Source: Clostridia bacterium
Lineage (GTDB): Bacteria; Bacillota; Clostridia; Christensenellales; Aristaeellaceae
NCBI GenBank assembly: GCA_017545905.1
Contig: JAFWXL010000113.1
Coordinates: 1 to 44,811 of the forward strand
Direction: 5' to 3'
Length of the DNA: 44,811 nucleotides
The position numbers and the translations under genes were made by a program. The notes under the pieces are model-generated. The model was not told the origin of the DNA, ran no database searches, and saw nothing but the letters and a program-made list of their open reading frames with translations. Below are positions 13,872 to 23,071 of this stretch, one piece after another (position 1 is the first letter of the stretch; every line of letters starts with the position of its first letter).

Positions 13872-14972
13872 TTACTCCAGATAATCTTTGAGCTTCTTGC
13901 TGCGGCTCGGATGGCGCAGCTTGCGCAGCGCCTTCGCCTCAATCTGACGGATGCGCTCGCGGGTGACGTTGAACTGCTGGCCAACCTCTTCCAGCGTCCT
14001 CTGGCGGCCGTCTTCAAGGCCAAAACGCAGAGAAAGAACCTTCTTCTCACGCGGGGTCAGCGTATCAAGCACGCCCATGAGCTGCTCTTTCATCAGCGTG
14101 AAGGAAGCAGCCTCAGCGGGCGGCGGCGCGTCGTCGTCCTGAATAAAGTCGCCCAGATGGGAATCCTCCTCCTCACCGATCGGCGTCTCCAGAGAAACCG
14201 GCTCCTGCGCGATCTTGATGATCTCGCGGACCTTCTCCACCGTGATGCCCATCGACTCGGCAATCTCCTCCGGCTGCGGCTCGCGGCCCTTCTCCTGCAG
14301 AAGCTGGCGGCTGACGCGGATAAGCTTGTTGATCGTCTCAACCATATGCACCGGGATGCGGATGGTGCGCGCCTGATCGGCAATCGCGCGGGTGATCGCC
14401 TGACGAATCCACCACGTCGCATAGGTAGAGAACTTGAAACCCTTGGTATAGTCGAACTTCTCAACCGCCTTGATCAGGCCCAGATTGCCCTCCTGAATCA
14501 GATCCAGGAACAGCATGCCGCGGCCGACATAGCGCTTTGCGATGGAAACAACCAGTCGCAGGTTCGCCTCGGCCAGCTTCTTCTTGGCCACCTCAGCGTC
14601 CGGGCCGCCCTCGAGCATCTTCTTGGCAATCTCAATCTCCTCGTCCGCAGTGAGCAGCGGAACCTTGCCGATCTCCTTGAGATACATGCGCACCGGATCA
14701 TCGATGCTGATGCCTTCGGGCACGGACAGATCCAGCTCCGGCTCCACAGCCTCCGCAGCCGCGGCGGCGGCAGCCTCATCCTCCGTGCTGCTCACCACGC
14801 TGATGCCCTCGGCCTCCAGCGTTTCAAAGACCGCGTCAATCGCGTCGGCGTCAATATCCAGCTCACTGAGCTTATTCATTACTTCCTGATAAGAGATCGT
14901 CTTTTTCTCGTTGCGCACGAGATCGAGAACCTCCTTTACCTTCTGCTGTGCCTGTTCACGTGTCAGTGCCAT
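13872..14972 (-). CDS. rpoD: Primary sigma factor RpoD/SigA
   Basis: A 366-aa primary sigma factor. Region 1.2 begins [17 protein letters not shown]; region 2 has [35 protein letters not shown] and the -10-binding [17 protein letters not shown]; region 4 ends with the -35-binding helix [20 protein letters not shown]. Region 1.1 is short and acidic with an alanine run. This length is normal for Firmicutes (B. subtilis SigA is similar). ATG at 14972, 6 nt after the dnaG stop with AAAGGAA upstream. The consensus promoters seen elsewhere in this window fit this factor. Confidence 0.98.
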   Translation of the reverse strand: MALTREQAQQKVKEVLDLVRNEKKTISYQEVMNKLSELDIDADAIDAVFETLEAEGISVVSSTEDEAAAAAAAEAVEPELDLSVPEGISIDDPVRMYLKEIGKVPLLTADEEIEIAKKMLEGGPDAEVAKKKLAEANLRLVVSIAKRYVGRGMLFLDLIQEGNLGLIKAVEKFDYTKGFKFSTYATWWIRQAITRAIADQARTIRIPVHMVETINKLIRVSRQLLQEKGREPQPEEIAESMGITVEKVREIIKIAQEPVSLETPIGEEEDSHLGDFIQDDDAPPPAEAASFTLMKEQLMGVLDTLTPREKKVLSLRFGLEDGRQRTLEEVGQQFNVTRERIRQIEAKALRKLRHPSRSKKLKDYLE

Positions 14973-14978
14973 GAGAAG

Positions 14979-16733
14979 TCATTCCTTTCTTCCGGCCGTC
15001 TGCCTTTCCTTCATCAGTTCCTGTATCTTCAAAAGCGTTTTGCGCTTATCTTCGCCCTTTTGGGTTGCGAGCTCTTTCTGAAGCGCAGCAATCTTGCCTT
15101 CGATGCGCTTTCTGTGCAGCACGCGCAGGCAATCACCTGCCATACGCAGCTGTCCGTCGGATCCAGCGCCGCTGTCTCGCTGCAGCACACTTGCCGCGCG
15201 CGCACGGGCATTTTCATCCGACATGCCCTCCAGAATTGCGCCGGGCGTCATGCCGGAGATGAGTTTTTCGGCAAGCGCTCTGCGCTCAGGAGAGATAAAA
15301 TCCTCCGCCGTTACAGCGCCTGCATCCAAACGCCCTTCGGCCAGCAGCAGAAGAAGCTGCTTTTCCGCCGCAGCCGTTTCCATATCGACGCCATCGTTAT
15401 TCTCTTCCAGCGGGCGCGCCACATGGCTGTATGCCGGGCGCTTTTCTTTTTCAATGAGTTCCGAGCGGCCGATCTGCGCAAGGAGCACCTCGCGGGAAAA
15501 CCCAGTGGCAAGCATCAGCTCGCGTACATGGTTCTCCAGTTCCACTGGCTCTTTGACCTTGGAAAGATGCCTGGCGCAAGCCATGGCATACGCCGTCCTG
15601 CCTTCCTGCGTGGACAGATCGTGCCCCCGCATCTCCTGCTTCATGCGATACGTCGCCGTATCCATCGGAGACAGGCTTTCCAGCCCGGCAAGGCCGTATT
15701 CCCGGATGTATTCATCGGGGTCCATGCCGCCAGGAAAATCAAGCACACGGGCCCGGATATTCTCCTGCTCAAAGATTTCCAGTGCACGCAGAATCGCCTT
15801 CTGGCCTGCGGCGTCGCCGTCGTAGGATACCCAGATCTCCGGCGCATAGCGCTTGAGCATCCTCGCCTGTTCGATGGTCAGCGCCGTGCCCAGCGTCGCA
15901 CATACGCCCGGCAGACCTGCCTGCGTCAGCGCAATCACATCCATATATCCCTCAACCAGAATCACGCGCTTGAGGCCGCGCTGCTTTTTGAGCAGATTGG
16001 CTGCAAACACGCCCAGCCTTTTATTGAATACCGGCGTATCGCCCGTATTGAGGTATTTCGGTTTAATATCGCCCAGCGCGCGCCCGCCGAAGCCAAGCAC
16101 ACGCCCCTGCGCGTCGATGATCGGAAAGATCGCGCGCTGGCGGAACATATCGTATACGCGGCCGTCGCGGCGCACGGAAATGCCCGCGCTGACCAGTTCG
16201 TCATCTGTAAAGCCGAGCGAGCGCATCGCCTGCGTGGCGCCGTCGCTCCTTGGCGGCGTGGAGCCCAGACCAAACATGCGGATCGTCTGGTCATCCAGAC
16301 CGCGGTTATACTGATAGGAAAGCACCTGCGCGTTTTCCGGCTTCCACAGCTGGCTGTGAAAAAAGCGCGCACACTGCCTGTTCGCCTCGTACAGACGCTC
16401 TTTCTGGGATTTGGTTGCCGCATCCTCGCGGCCGCCGACCAGCTGCGGTATCTCCATATGCGCCTGCTCAGCCAGCAGCTTCACCGCATCCTTGAACTCC
16501 AGATGCTCCATCTCCATCACAAAATTGATGGCGCTTCCGCCGGCATGACAACCGAAGCAGTAATACATCTGCCTCTGCGGATTGACAGAAAAGGACGCCG
16601 TCTTCTCGCCATGGAAGGGACACAGCCCCCAGTAGCGTCCACCCTTGGGGGTCAGATGCACATACCGGGAAACCACCTGCACGATGTCGGAGCGTTCGCG
16701 CAGCTCATCCAGCCACGCCTGGGGAAACCTCAA
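14979..16733 (-). CDS. dnaG: DNA primase
   Basis: A 584-aa primase that makes RNA primers at the replication fork. The N-terminal CHC2 zinc finger has C38, H41, C59 and C62 (GLCPFHGEKTASFSV ... YYCFGCHAGG). The core shows FGGRALGD and the TOPRIM block VILVEGYMDVIALTQAG with YDGDAAGQKA. The helicase-interaction C-terminus is less conserved. The start is a TTG at 16733; the frame has a TGA 3 codons upstream so no longer start is possible, and GGAGAGG lies about 13 nt upstream. It sits between dgt and rpoD, the usual macromolecular-synthesis order in Clostridia. Confidence 0.97.
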   Translation of the reverse strand: MRFPQAWLDELRERSDIVQVVSRYVHLTPKGGRYWGLCPFHGEKTASFSVNPQRQMYYCFGCHAGGSAINFVMEMEHLEFKDAVKLLAEQAHMEIPQLVGGREDAATKSQKERLYEANRQCARFFHSQLWKPENAQVLSYQYNRGLDDQTIRMFGLGSTPPRSDGATQAMRSLGFTDDELVSAGISVRRDGRVYDMFRQRAIFPIIDAQGRVLGFGGRALGDIKPKYLNTGDTPVFNKRLGVFAANLLKKQRGLKRVILVEGYMDVIALTQAGLPGVCATLGTALTIEQARMLKRYAPEIWVSYDGDAAGQKAILRALEIFEQENIRARVLDFPGGMDPDEYIREYGLAGLESLSPMDTATYRMKQEMRGHDLSTQEGRTAYAMACARHLSKVKEPVELENHVRELMLATGFSREVLLAQIGRSELIEKEKRPAYSHVARPLEENNDGVDMETAAAEKQLLLLLAEGRLDAGAVTAEDFISPERRALAEKLISGMTPGAILEGMSDENARARAASVLQRDSGAGSDGQLRMAGDCLRVLHRKRIEGKIAALQKELATQKGEDKRKTLLKIQELMKERQTAGRKE

Positions 16734-16858
16734 CGCCGATCACCGTCCTCTCCTTTCGCCATAGCCGAAAAGGCCAAAATACCGTCCTATTTCTTTCGCC
16801 GCCGAAAAGGACTTTCCTGCATACGGCATGCATTTTTTTCGGGAAAAAGTCTTTATTT

Positions 16859-17866
16859 TCACCCAATTCCGTCAAAAAACGGCGGAATAAACAGCTTCTG
16901 ATATGCTTTAACCGCATATGCATCGGTCATGCAGGCGACATAGTCGCACACGCCGCGCTGCGTGCCTTCTCTATAAACGATCTCCATGTATTCATTGGGC
17001 ATCTGCCAGGGATGCTCCATGTAGTATCTCACCAGTTCGTGCACGATGTGGTGTGTCTTGCGGCTCTCGTCGTTCGCCCAGTCGCGCGAATACACGCGGT
17101 CAAACATGAATTCACGCAGTTCCATGAGCGCATCCCATGTTTCCGGTTCCATGACCGCTTCATTCTTCCCCTCGCTGAAGCGCACAACGCTGGCAATCAT
17201 GCTGCCCACGCGTTCGCCATGTGTAAGGCCGACATGGCGAATCGCCCGTTTGGGCAGATGTTCCAGCCGGATCACACCAGCACGCAGCGCATCATCGATA
17301 TCATGGTTAATATAGGCGATGCGGTCTGCCAGATGCACGCAGCAGCCTTCCAGCGTCTGCGGCCTCACCTTGCCTGAATGATGTTCGATGCCGTCGCGAA
17401 CCTCCCATGTGAGATTGAGCCCGCGCCCGTCATTTTCCAGCACTTCCACCACGCGCCGGCTCTGCTCTCTGTGCTCAAAGCCGCCGTCGATAATCTGATC
17501 CAGCGCAGCCTCGCCCGCATGCCCGAAAGGCGTATGACCCAGGTCATGCCCCATGGCAATCGCCTCCGCCAGATCCTCATTCAGCCGAAGCGCCCTTGCA
17601 AGGGTACGCGCCACCTGCGTAACCTCCAGCGTATGCGTGAGACGCGTGCGGTAATGATCGCCCTGCGGAGAGAGAAAGACCTGTGTCTTGCCTTTGAGCC
17701 TTCTGAATGACTTGCAATGCAGGATACGGTCGCGGTCACGCTGATACTCCGTGCGCATATCATCAGAAGAAACCGGTTGCTCCCGTCCTCTGCTTTCGCA
17801 GGAAAGCGAAGCAAACGGGCTGAGCGTTTCCCGTTCCCGCTGTTCGAGCATCGCCTTGATCGTCAC
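16859..17866 (-). CDS. dgt: Deoxyguanosinetriphosphate triphosphohydrolase-like protein
   Basis: A 335-aa HD-domain dNTPase that splits dGTP (or other dNTPs) into nucleoside and triphosphate. The metal-binding HD signature is RTRLTHTLEVTQVART ... AIAMGHDLGHTPFGHAGE, followed by HHSGK and the VHLADRIAYINHDIDDAL segment. GTG start at 17866 with AAGGAGG 7 nt upstream. It is first in the dgt-dnaG-rpoD block. I could not settle its promoter; the 130 nt upstream contains AACGTTG twice, about 30 nt apart. Confidence 0.94.
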   Translation of the reverse strand: MTIKAMLEQRERETLSPFASLSCESRGREQPVSSDDMRTEYQRDRDRILHCKSFRRLKGKTQVFLSPQGDHYRTRLTHTLEVTQVARTLARALRLNEDLAEAIAMGHDLGHTPFGHAGEAALDQIIDGGFEHREQSRRVVEVLENDGRGLNLTWEVRDGIEHHSGKVRPQTLEGCCVHLADRIAYINHDIDDALRAGVIRLEHLPKRAIRHVGLTHGERVGSMIASVVRFSEGKNEAVMEPETWDALMELREFMFDRVYSRDWANDESRKTHHIVHELVRYYMEHPWQMPNEYMEIVYREGTQRGVCDYVACMTDAYAVKAYQKLFIPPFFDGIG

Positions 17867-17955
17867 GCCGGTGCCTCCTTCTCAACGTTGTGCCGATATA
17901 GATACATGCAACGTTATTTATTCGACACCAATGGACAAAAACCTATCTGCAAAGC

Positions 17956-17990
17956 AAAATTCCCGCTTTCAACTTTTGCTGAAAGCGGGG
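17956..17990 (-). terminator. Terminator of the def-thiN operon
   Basis: Perfect 10-bp stem, CCCGCTTTCA (plus strand 17962-17971; the same bases open the stem on the minus strand) with TGAAAGCGGG (17980-17989), then AATTTTGC on the minus strand. It lies about 16 nt past the thiN stop and also separates this operon from dgt. Confidence 0.78.
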
Positions 17991-18005
17991 AAAATATCCA
18001 TGTTT

Positions 18006-18641
18006 TCACATTTCTGCATAGTAGTGAAACAAAAGCAGGTCGCCGCCAAGAACCTCAACGCACGCCTCGTCCTGCGTGACGACATTGGAAATACCCAGCG
18101 GATACGCGCTGTCCAGATCGCGCCGCTCAAGCGGATAAAAAAAACCTTTGAGCGTCACGCCCTTCGCCTCGCCCAGCGGCAGCAGCGACACCGTATCGCC
18201 CTTTGCGCCGCGCAGCCGCATACTGCCGTCCACGCGCTCAATGCTCACGGTTTCGCTCAGGATCTGAGTGCGGACGCCTTTCCGACCAGCTCGCACCAGC
18301 AGCATCAGATTAGCCAGCGCATGATCCATCCTGCCGCCCAGCGCACCCAGCAGCGTGATATGCTTCGCGCCGCGCTTGACAGCCACGTCCAGCGCATGCA
18401 CGCCGTCTGTATCATCCTTAATGCAGGGCAGGCGATCGACTTGCGTATCCGCCTGCATGCCCAGAAGAACATCCTCACGAACCGAATCCATGTCTCCCAG
18501 CAGAATATCCGGCTTCAGCCCTGCAGCTGCAAATGCCTCAAGCCCCCGATCCGCCGCAATGCTCAGATCTGCGCAGCGCATGCAGCTTTCAAGCAGCGCT
18601 TTACCCGGCGCATCGCCGCCCAGCACAATCAATACGTGCAT
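18006..18641 (-). CDS. thiN: Thiamine pyrophosphokinase
   Basis: A 211-aa enzyme that makes thiamine pyrophosphate from thiamine and ATP. Typical blocks are IVLGGDAP, IAADRGLEAFAAAGLKPD, ILLGDMDSV, DDTDGVHALDVAVKRG and LLGALGGRMDHALANL, with a C-terminal all-beta thiamine-binding part. The ATG at 18641 overlaps the end of rpe by 13 nt, so translation is probably coupled. It is the last gene of the operon, as in Bacillus. Confidence 0.95.
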   Translation of the reverse strand: MHVLIVLGGDAPGKALLESCMRCADLSIAADRGLEAFAAAGLKPDILLGDMDSVREDVLLGMQADTQVDRLPCIKDDTDGVHALDVAVKRGAKHITLLGALGGRMDHALANLMLLVRAGRKGVRTQILSETVSIERVDGSMRLRGAKGDTVSLLPLGEAKGVTLKGFFYPLERRDLDSAYPLGISNVVTQDEACVEVLGGDLLLFHYYAEM

Positions 18642-19297
18642 CCGGCGTCCTCCGCACCACAGATCGAGCGGACCACTTCCTGCGGATCCGCAGCTGCAAA
18701 TACACCGGTGCCCATCACCAGAACGTCCGCGCCGGCTTCAACCACGCGATGCGCATTATCCACCTTGATGCCGCCATCCACCGCAATGAGAATATCGCGT
18801 CCGCATTTTTCAATCATATCGCGGATCACCGTCACCTTGCCCAGGCAGTACTCTCTGAGCTTCTGGCCGCCAAAACCCGGCTCAACAGTCATCACCAGCA
18901 CCATATCAACATACGGCAGAAGATGACGGATCCTCTCCGGCGCCGTATGCGGATTGAGACTGATGCCCACCTTCAGGCCGTTTTCTCTGATCTTGTCGAT
19001 CACATACCTCGGCTCGTCGTCTGCCTCCACATGGATGGTGATCATATCCGCGCCGGCTTTGGTGTAGGTGTCGATGTAGTCCATCGGATTGGTGAACATC
19101 AGGTGTACGTCCAGAAACAGATCGGTCTTTTTGCGGATTGCGCGCACAAAATCCGGACCAAAGCTGATATTCGGGGTAAAATGACCGTCCATGTTATCCA
19201 GATGCAGCCACTTGAGTCCAAGCCTTTCCACCAGCTCGATCTCTTCACCCAGCCGCAGCAGATCCGCGCCCAGCACGGAAGGAGAAATGATCGTCAT
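18629..19297 (-). CDS. rpe: Ribulose-phosphate 3-epimerase
   Basis: A 222-aa TIM-barrel enzyme interconverting ribulose 5-phosphate and xylulose 5-phosphate in the pentose phosphate pathway. It starts MTIISPSVLGADLLRLGEE and has the metal and acid residues in WLHLDNMDGHFTPNISFGP, LDVHLMF, MTVEPGFGGQ and IAVDGGI. The ATG overlaps the rsgA stop in ATGA, so the two are translationally coupled. A longer frame upstream lies inside rsgA and is not used. Confidence 0.97.
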   Translation of the reverse strand: MTIISPSVLGADLLRLGEEIELVERLGLKWLHLDNMDGHFTPNISFGPDFVRAIRKKTDLFLDVHLMFTNPMDYIDTYTKAGADMITIHVEADDEPRYVIDKIRENGLKVGISLNPHTAPERIRHLLPYVDMVLVMTVEPGFGGQKLREYCLGKVTVIRDMIEKCGRDILIAVDGGIKVDNAHRVVEAGADVLVMGTGVFAAADPQEVVRSICGAEDAGCTY

Positions 19298-20172
19298 ACG
19301 TAACGTCCTTTCCAGTTCTCTTTCACTTCGGCAAGCAGTTCGCGGTAGCGCGCCCAGCGCACGGCGCTGAGCTTTCCCGCATCCACCGCCGCGTGCACCG
19401 CACACCCTGGCTCTCTGTCATGCAGACAGGGCTGGAACCGGCAGTCGCCCGCAAGTTCGTTGTATTCCGGATACATCTGCGCAAAGTCCTGCGGCTCCAC
19501 GCCATCCTCTATTTCCAGCAGGCTGAAGCCCGGCGTATCGAGCACCAGCATGCCATCCACAGCCATCATTTCCGAGCGGCGCGTCGTATGCCTGCCGCGT
19601 TCTGTCTTGCGGCTCAGGCCGCCCGTTTCCAGTTCAAGGCCGAATATCGCATTGAGCAGCGAGCTCTTGCCCACAGCACTCTGCCCGGCAAGGCATGTTA
19701 CCTTTCCCCGCATCGCTTCGCGAAGGCTGTCCACGCCCTCGCCGGTCAGCGCGCTGGCGGAAAACACGCACAGCTGCGTACCTGCATATTCCTCGCGGAT
19801 CGATCTGACCAGTTCATCTCCCAGATCGATCTTATTGACGCAGATCGCAGGCGTCATATTCCCCTTCGCCGCACGCAGGATCAGCTTGTCAATGAGCAGC
19901 ATATCCGGATGCGGCACGCTGGCCACAACCAGCATGAGCATATCGCAGTTAGCCACGCTCGGACGGATCAGCACGCTCTTTCTGGGCAGTATCTCCTCCA
20001 GCCAGCCGTCATCCTCGCCCTCGCCGGGGGTAAACCGCACACGATCGCCAACCATGGGCGTGAGCTTTTGATGGCGCAGCTTTTTCTGCGCTCGCAGCGT
20101 ATACTCCTGTCCGTCTTCGTCACAGAGCACCGTGTAAAAACTGCCGATACCCCGCATAATGCTTCCTGTCAT
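19294..20172 (-). CDS. rsgA: Ribosome small subunit-dependent GTPase A
   Basis: A 292-aa circularly permuted GTPase that acts late in 30S assembly. An N-terminal OB fold (about 1-65) is followed by G4 NKID at 113-116, G5 SAS, G1 GQSAVGKSS at 163-171 and G3 DTPG. The C-terminal zinc site is GDCRFQPCLHDREPGC. The start at 20172 gives MTGSIMRGIGSFYTV, which matches the family; an ATG five codons later is also possible. It lies between prkC and rpe, as in B. subtilis. Confidence 0.95.
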   Translation of the reverse strand: MTGSIMRGIGSFYTVLCDEDGQEYTLRAQKKLRHQKLTPMVGDRVRFTPGEGEDDGWLEEILPRKSVLIRPSVANCDMLMLVVASVPHPDMLLIDKLILRAAKGNMTPAICVNKIDLGDELVRSIREEYAGTQLCVFSASALTGEGVDSLREAMRGKVTCLAGQSAVGKSSLLNAIFGLELETGGLSRKTERGRHTTRRSEMMAVDGMLVLDTPGFSLLEIEDGVEPQDFAQMYPEYNELAGDCRFQPCLHDREPGCAVHAAVDAGKLSAVRWARYRELLAEVKENWKGRYV

Positions 20173-20239
20173 TGTGTCTTTACTCCATCCCTGCAGAATT
20201 GCCGGCGCCTCGCGCGGACAGCCCTGTGCCTGAAGCCCC

Positions 20240-22075
20240 TTACTGCAGAATTGCTGTCGCTTCGCTCTTGAATCCGCCATCCAGATACACGCGCCATGTC
20301 TTCACGCCGCTCTGCTCACTGCGCAGCAGCACATCCACTGTCACCTCGCCGGGATCGGTATGCATAGCGGAATACATGTCGCTCTCCTTGCCGTCCTCGC
20401 CCACCAGCGTGACCCTCACGCCGACGCCTTCGGGCGGCACCTGCACGCTCACCTGCACAGACGCCGTGAACCTGCGCTTATCGTAATGGCCCACGCTCAT
20501 CTCCACCACACTACCGGGGAGCACCTGTTCAAACCGCTCCGGCATCTGGGAGAGCACCACGCCGTCCTGCCTGGGATCATTGACATTCTCATAGGTAATC
20601 ATGCCGCAGGCAAGGCCAAGCGACTGGATGCGCGCAAGCGCCTCCTCCTCGCGTTCTCCCGCCAATTCCGGCACGATCACGCATCCGCCGGATACAGTCA
20701 GATTGACCGGAGAACCGATTTTTGCACTCATGCCCGTTTCCGGCTGCTGCGCAACGACTGTTCCCGCCAGCTGATCGCTGGGCATCACCGTGATTTCGCC
20801 CATGGTAAAACCCTGCGCCAGCACCGCGGCCGCAGCATCGTCCTGCGAAAGACCGGTAAATCGCTGCACGGTCAGCATATCGCTGCCCAGAGACACCGTA
20901 ATATACACCGTGTCTCCCCGGCTGACGCGGTCGCCAGCCTTTGGAATCTGTTCGCTGACAAAGCCCTCCATCACGTCGGAGTAGGCGTAACTCACCTCGG
21001 GCACAAGTCCTGTGCCGGTGATCAGCCGCTGCGCCGCCGACTCATCCACACCGGCAAGATCCGGCATACGCGCGAGCACAAACATCGAGCGATAGAAGCT
21101 CGTGCCGGCAAATGCCAGCATCAGCAAAACGAGAACTGTCACAACGCTCAGCGCAATCCTGCCGGTCAGCCTGCTGTTTTTCTCCGTCCGCGCAGACTTT
21201 CTTTGCGGCTTTTCGGCCGCACGCCTGCTCTGCATAAACTCGCCGTCCGGATGGCGCAGCGCGCGCCTGAGATCGCGGATCATCGCCTCCGCACTCTGAT
21301 AGCGGTTGCGCGGTTCCTTTTCAAGCGCGCAGCCGACAATCAGCTCCACCGCCCGGCAGACCTCCGCCTCCTCGCCGATGGGGCCGGGCGTTTCCATCAG
21401 GTGTTTCATCGCCACAGAAACTGCTGTTTCCCCCTCAAAGGGAACGTGGCCTGTGAGCATCTCATAGAGAATGATACCCACAGAATACAGATCGCTTGCG
21501 CTGGTCGCGCGCATGCCCTTGGCCTGTTCTGGCGAGAAATAATGCACCGAACCCATAACGTTGCCGTCGGTGGTGAGCGTTTTGGTATCGGCCATTCCGG
21601 CGATACCGAAATCGCTGATCTTCACCTGGCCGTTTCTGGTGATCATGATGTTCTGGGATTTGACGTCCCTGTGAACGATGCCGCGTTGGTGCGCATGAGA
21701 AAGCGCTGCCAATATGCTCAGCGCGCAGTGCACCGCTTCCTCCTGGTCCATCTTTCCATATTCGGCAATATGATCCTTGAGCGTCTGGCCGTCGACATAT
21801 TCCAGCGCGATGAAGGAAACGCCGCTGACAAATCCCGAATCAATCGAATTGACGACATTGGGATGATTCAGCTTTCTGTTGACCTCTGCCTCACGCTTGA
21901 ATCTCGCCTTGTACTCCGGATCCTCTTCGTATTCCTCACGAAGCACCTTGAGCGCTACCGTCTGATGGGTTTTCAGGTCAAATGCACGGTACACGATCGC
22001 CATGCCGCCGCGTCCGATGACCTCTTCCACGCGGAACCGGCGGCTGACAACTCTGCCAATCAATCTCGATTCCAC
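20240..22075 (-). CDS. prkC: Membrane Ser/Thr protein kinase with PASTA domains
   Basis: A 611-aa PrkC/Stk1-type kinase that senses peptidoglycan fragments. Kinase domain 10-275: glycine loop GRGGMAIVYRAFD, K43, HRDVKSQN with D137, DFG at 155-157, and SPEQA. A basic linker leads to one transmembrane helix (about 306-326), then three PASTA domains (about 332-398, 399-463, 464-532) and a beta-rich tail to 611. The GTG at 22075 follows AGGAGG at 7 nt and lies 2 nt after the prpC stop. Kinase and phosphatase form the standard opposing pair. Confidence 0.96.
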   Translation of the reverse strand: MESRLIGRVVSRRFRVEEVIGRGGMAIVYRAFDLKTHQTVALKVLREEYEEDPEYKARFKREAEVNRKLNHPNVVNSIDSGFVSGVSFIALEYVDGQTLKDHIAEYGKMDQEEAVHCALSILAALSHAHQRGIVHRDVKSQNIMITRNGQVKISDFGIAGMADTKTLTTDGNVMGSVHYFSPEQAKGMRATSASDLYSVGIILYEMLTGHVPFEGETAVSVAMKHLMETPGPIGEEAEVCRAVELIVGCALEKEPRNRYQSAEAMIRDLRRALRHPDGEFMQSRRAAEKPQRKSARTEKNSRLTGRIALSVVTVLVLLMLAFAGTSFYRSMFVLARMPDLAGVDESAAQRLITGTGLVPEVSYAYSDVMEGFVSEQIPKAGDRVSRGDTVYITVSLGSDMLTVQRFTGLSQDDAAAAVLAQGFTMGEITVMPSDQLAGTVVAQQPETGMSAKIGSPVNLTVSGGCVIVPELAGEREEEALARIQSLGLACGMITYENVNDPRQDGVVLSQMPERFEQVLPGSVVEMSVGHYDKRRFTASVQVSVQVPPEGVGVRVTLVGEDGKESDMYSAMHTDPGEVTVDVLLRSEQSGVKTWRVYLDGGFKSEATAILQ

Positions 22076-22077
22076 GT

Positions 22078-22791
22078 TCAGACCTCCTCGCTGCGGCACA
22101 GAATCAGCGTTACATTGTCGCTGCCGCCGGCCTCCAGCGCCATTTCCAGCAGGCGGTCTGCCATCCTGTCAAGGCTCTCGCCGCTGCCGAGCACGCGCTC
22201 CATGTCTTCATCAGAGACCATGCCGCTCAGTCCGTCGCTGCACAGCAGCCACAGATCGCCCGGCTCCATATCAGCTGCCAGCAAATCGGGCGCATTCTTC
22301 CCCGGCGTGCCCAGCGCGCGGGTGATGATATTGCGCCTGGGATGCGTTTTGGCTTCCTCGCGCGTAATGATACCCGCACGCACAAGCTCCTGCACCAGCG
22401 AATGATCCTGCGTGATCTGCTCAAGACAGCCGCTGCGCATACGATAGATGCGGCTGTCGCCCACATGCGCAATATACATATAATGTCCGCCGCGCCACAT
22501 GGCAGAAATCGTCGTACCCATGCCCATACAGGTTGTATTCTCCCTGGCCCGGGCGCTGATGGCCGCATGTGCGGCAAGAACTGCTTCCTTCAGCACGGAA
22601 ATGCTGGCAACATCATATTTCTCGGCCATATTCCGGATCTCACCGATCGCCATTGCGCTGGCGACTTCGCCAGCGAGATGACCGCCCATGCCGTCAGCAA
22701 CGACATAGATTCCCTTCGATTCATCCATCCATGCGGCGTCTTCATTCTGCTTGCGCACCTTGCCGACGTCCGTTCTCAGCGCTGCGGCCAC
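22078..22791 (-). CDS. prpC: PP2C-family protein phosphatase
   Basis: A 237-aa metal-dependent Ser/Thr phosphatase (PrpC/Stp) that reverses PrkC phosphorylation. PP2C motifs are TDVGKVRKQNEDAAW, VVADGMGGHLAGEVAS, IAHVGDSRIYRM, TRALG, LLCSDGLSGMV and GGSDNVTLIL. The GTG at 22791 is chosen for its AAGGAG site at 8 nt; a TTG 36 nt earlier would start inside the repeat cluster. It is separated from rlmN by the triple repeat, an unusual gap in an otherwise tight operon. Confidence 0.95.
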   Translation of the reverse strand: MAAALRTDVGKVRKQNEDAAWMDESKGIYVVADGMGGHLAGEVASAMAIGEIRNMAEKYDVASISVLKEAVLAAHAAISARARENTTCMGMGTTISAMWRGGHYMYIAHVGDSRIYRMRSGCLEQITQDHSLVQELVRAGIITREEAKTHPRRNIITRALGTPGKNAPDLLAADMEPGDLWLLCSDGLSGMVSDEDMERVLGSGESLDRMADRLLEMALEAGGSDNVTLILCRSEEV

Positions 22792-22810
22792 AATTACAAC
22801 TCCTTCTTCT

Positions 22811-23071
22811 TGGGGCGGCTGCCCCAAACCCCGCCCGGGGATATCATCCCCGGACCCCTTCTTCGCTTCGCGGCGGTTTCAAGCCGCTTTGCAGTTTTCT
22901 CTTTGGGCTGCCGCCCAACCCCGCCCGGGGATATCATCCCCGGACCCCTTCTTCGCTTCGCGGCGGTTTTAAGCCGCTTTGCAGTTTTCTCTTTGGGCTG
23001 CCGCCCAAACCCGCCCGGGGATATCATCCCCGGACCCCCTCTTCGCTTCGCAGCGGTTTTAAGCCGCTTTA
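22811..23071. repeat. Triple 90-bp tandem of the repeat's first module, copy C
   Basis: Three units with an exact 90-bp period (the block CCGCCCGGGGATATCATCCC starts at 22831, 22921 and 23011). Each has hairpins GGGCNGCCGCCC-like and CCGGGGATATCATCCCCGG, then CTTCGCTTCGCGGCGG and TTAAGCCGC. It fills the rlmN-prpC gap inside the operon, and the TAA of rlmN (23071-23069) lies within the last unit. The hairpins are GC-rich and would form in the mRNA. Confidence 0.92.

Noticed and set aside
13911-16901. A 996-codon open frame on the plus strand opposite rpoD and dnaG
   Set aside because: Antisense shadow of high-GC genes. Arg/His/Leu-rich translation with no domain; the minus strand encodes unmistakable DnaG and SigA.
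22811-23071. CRISPR array
   Set aside because: Units are repeated over their whole 90 bp with no unique spacers and contain internal palindromes shared with dispersed copies.
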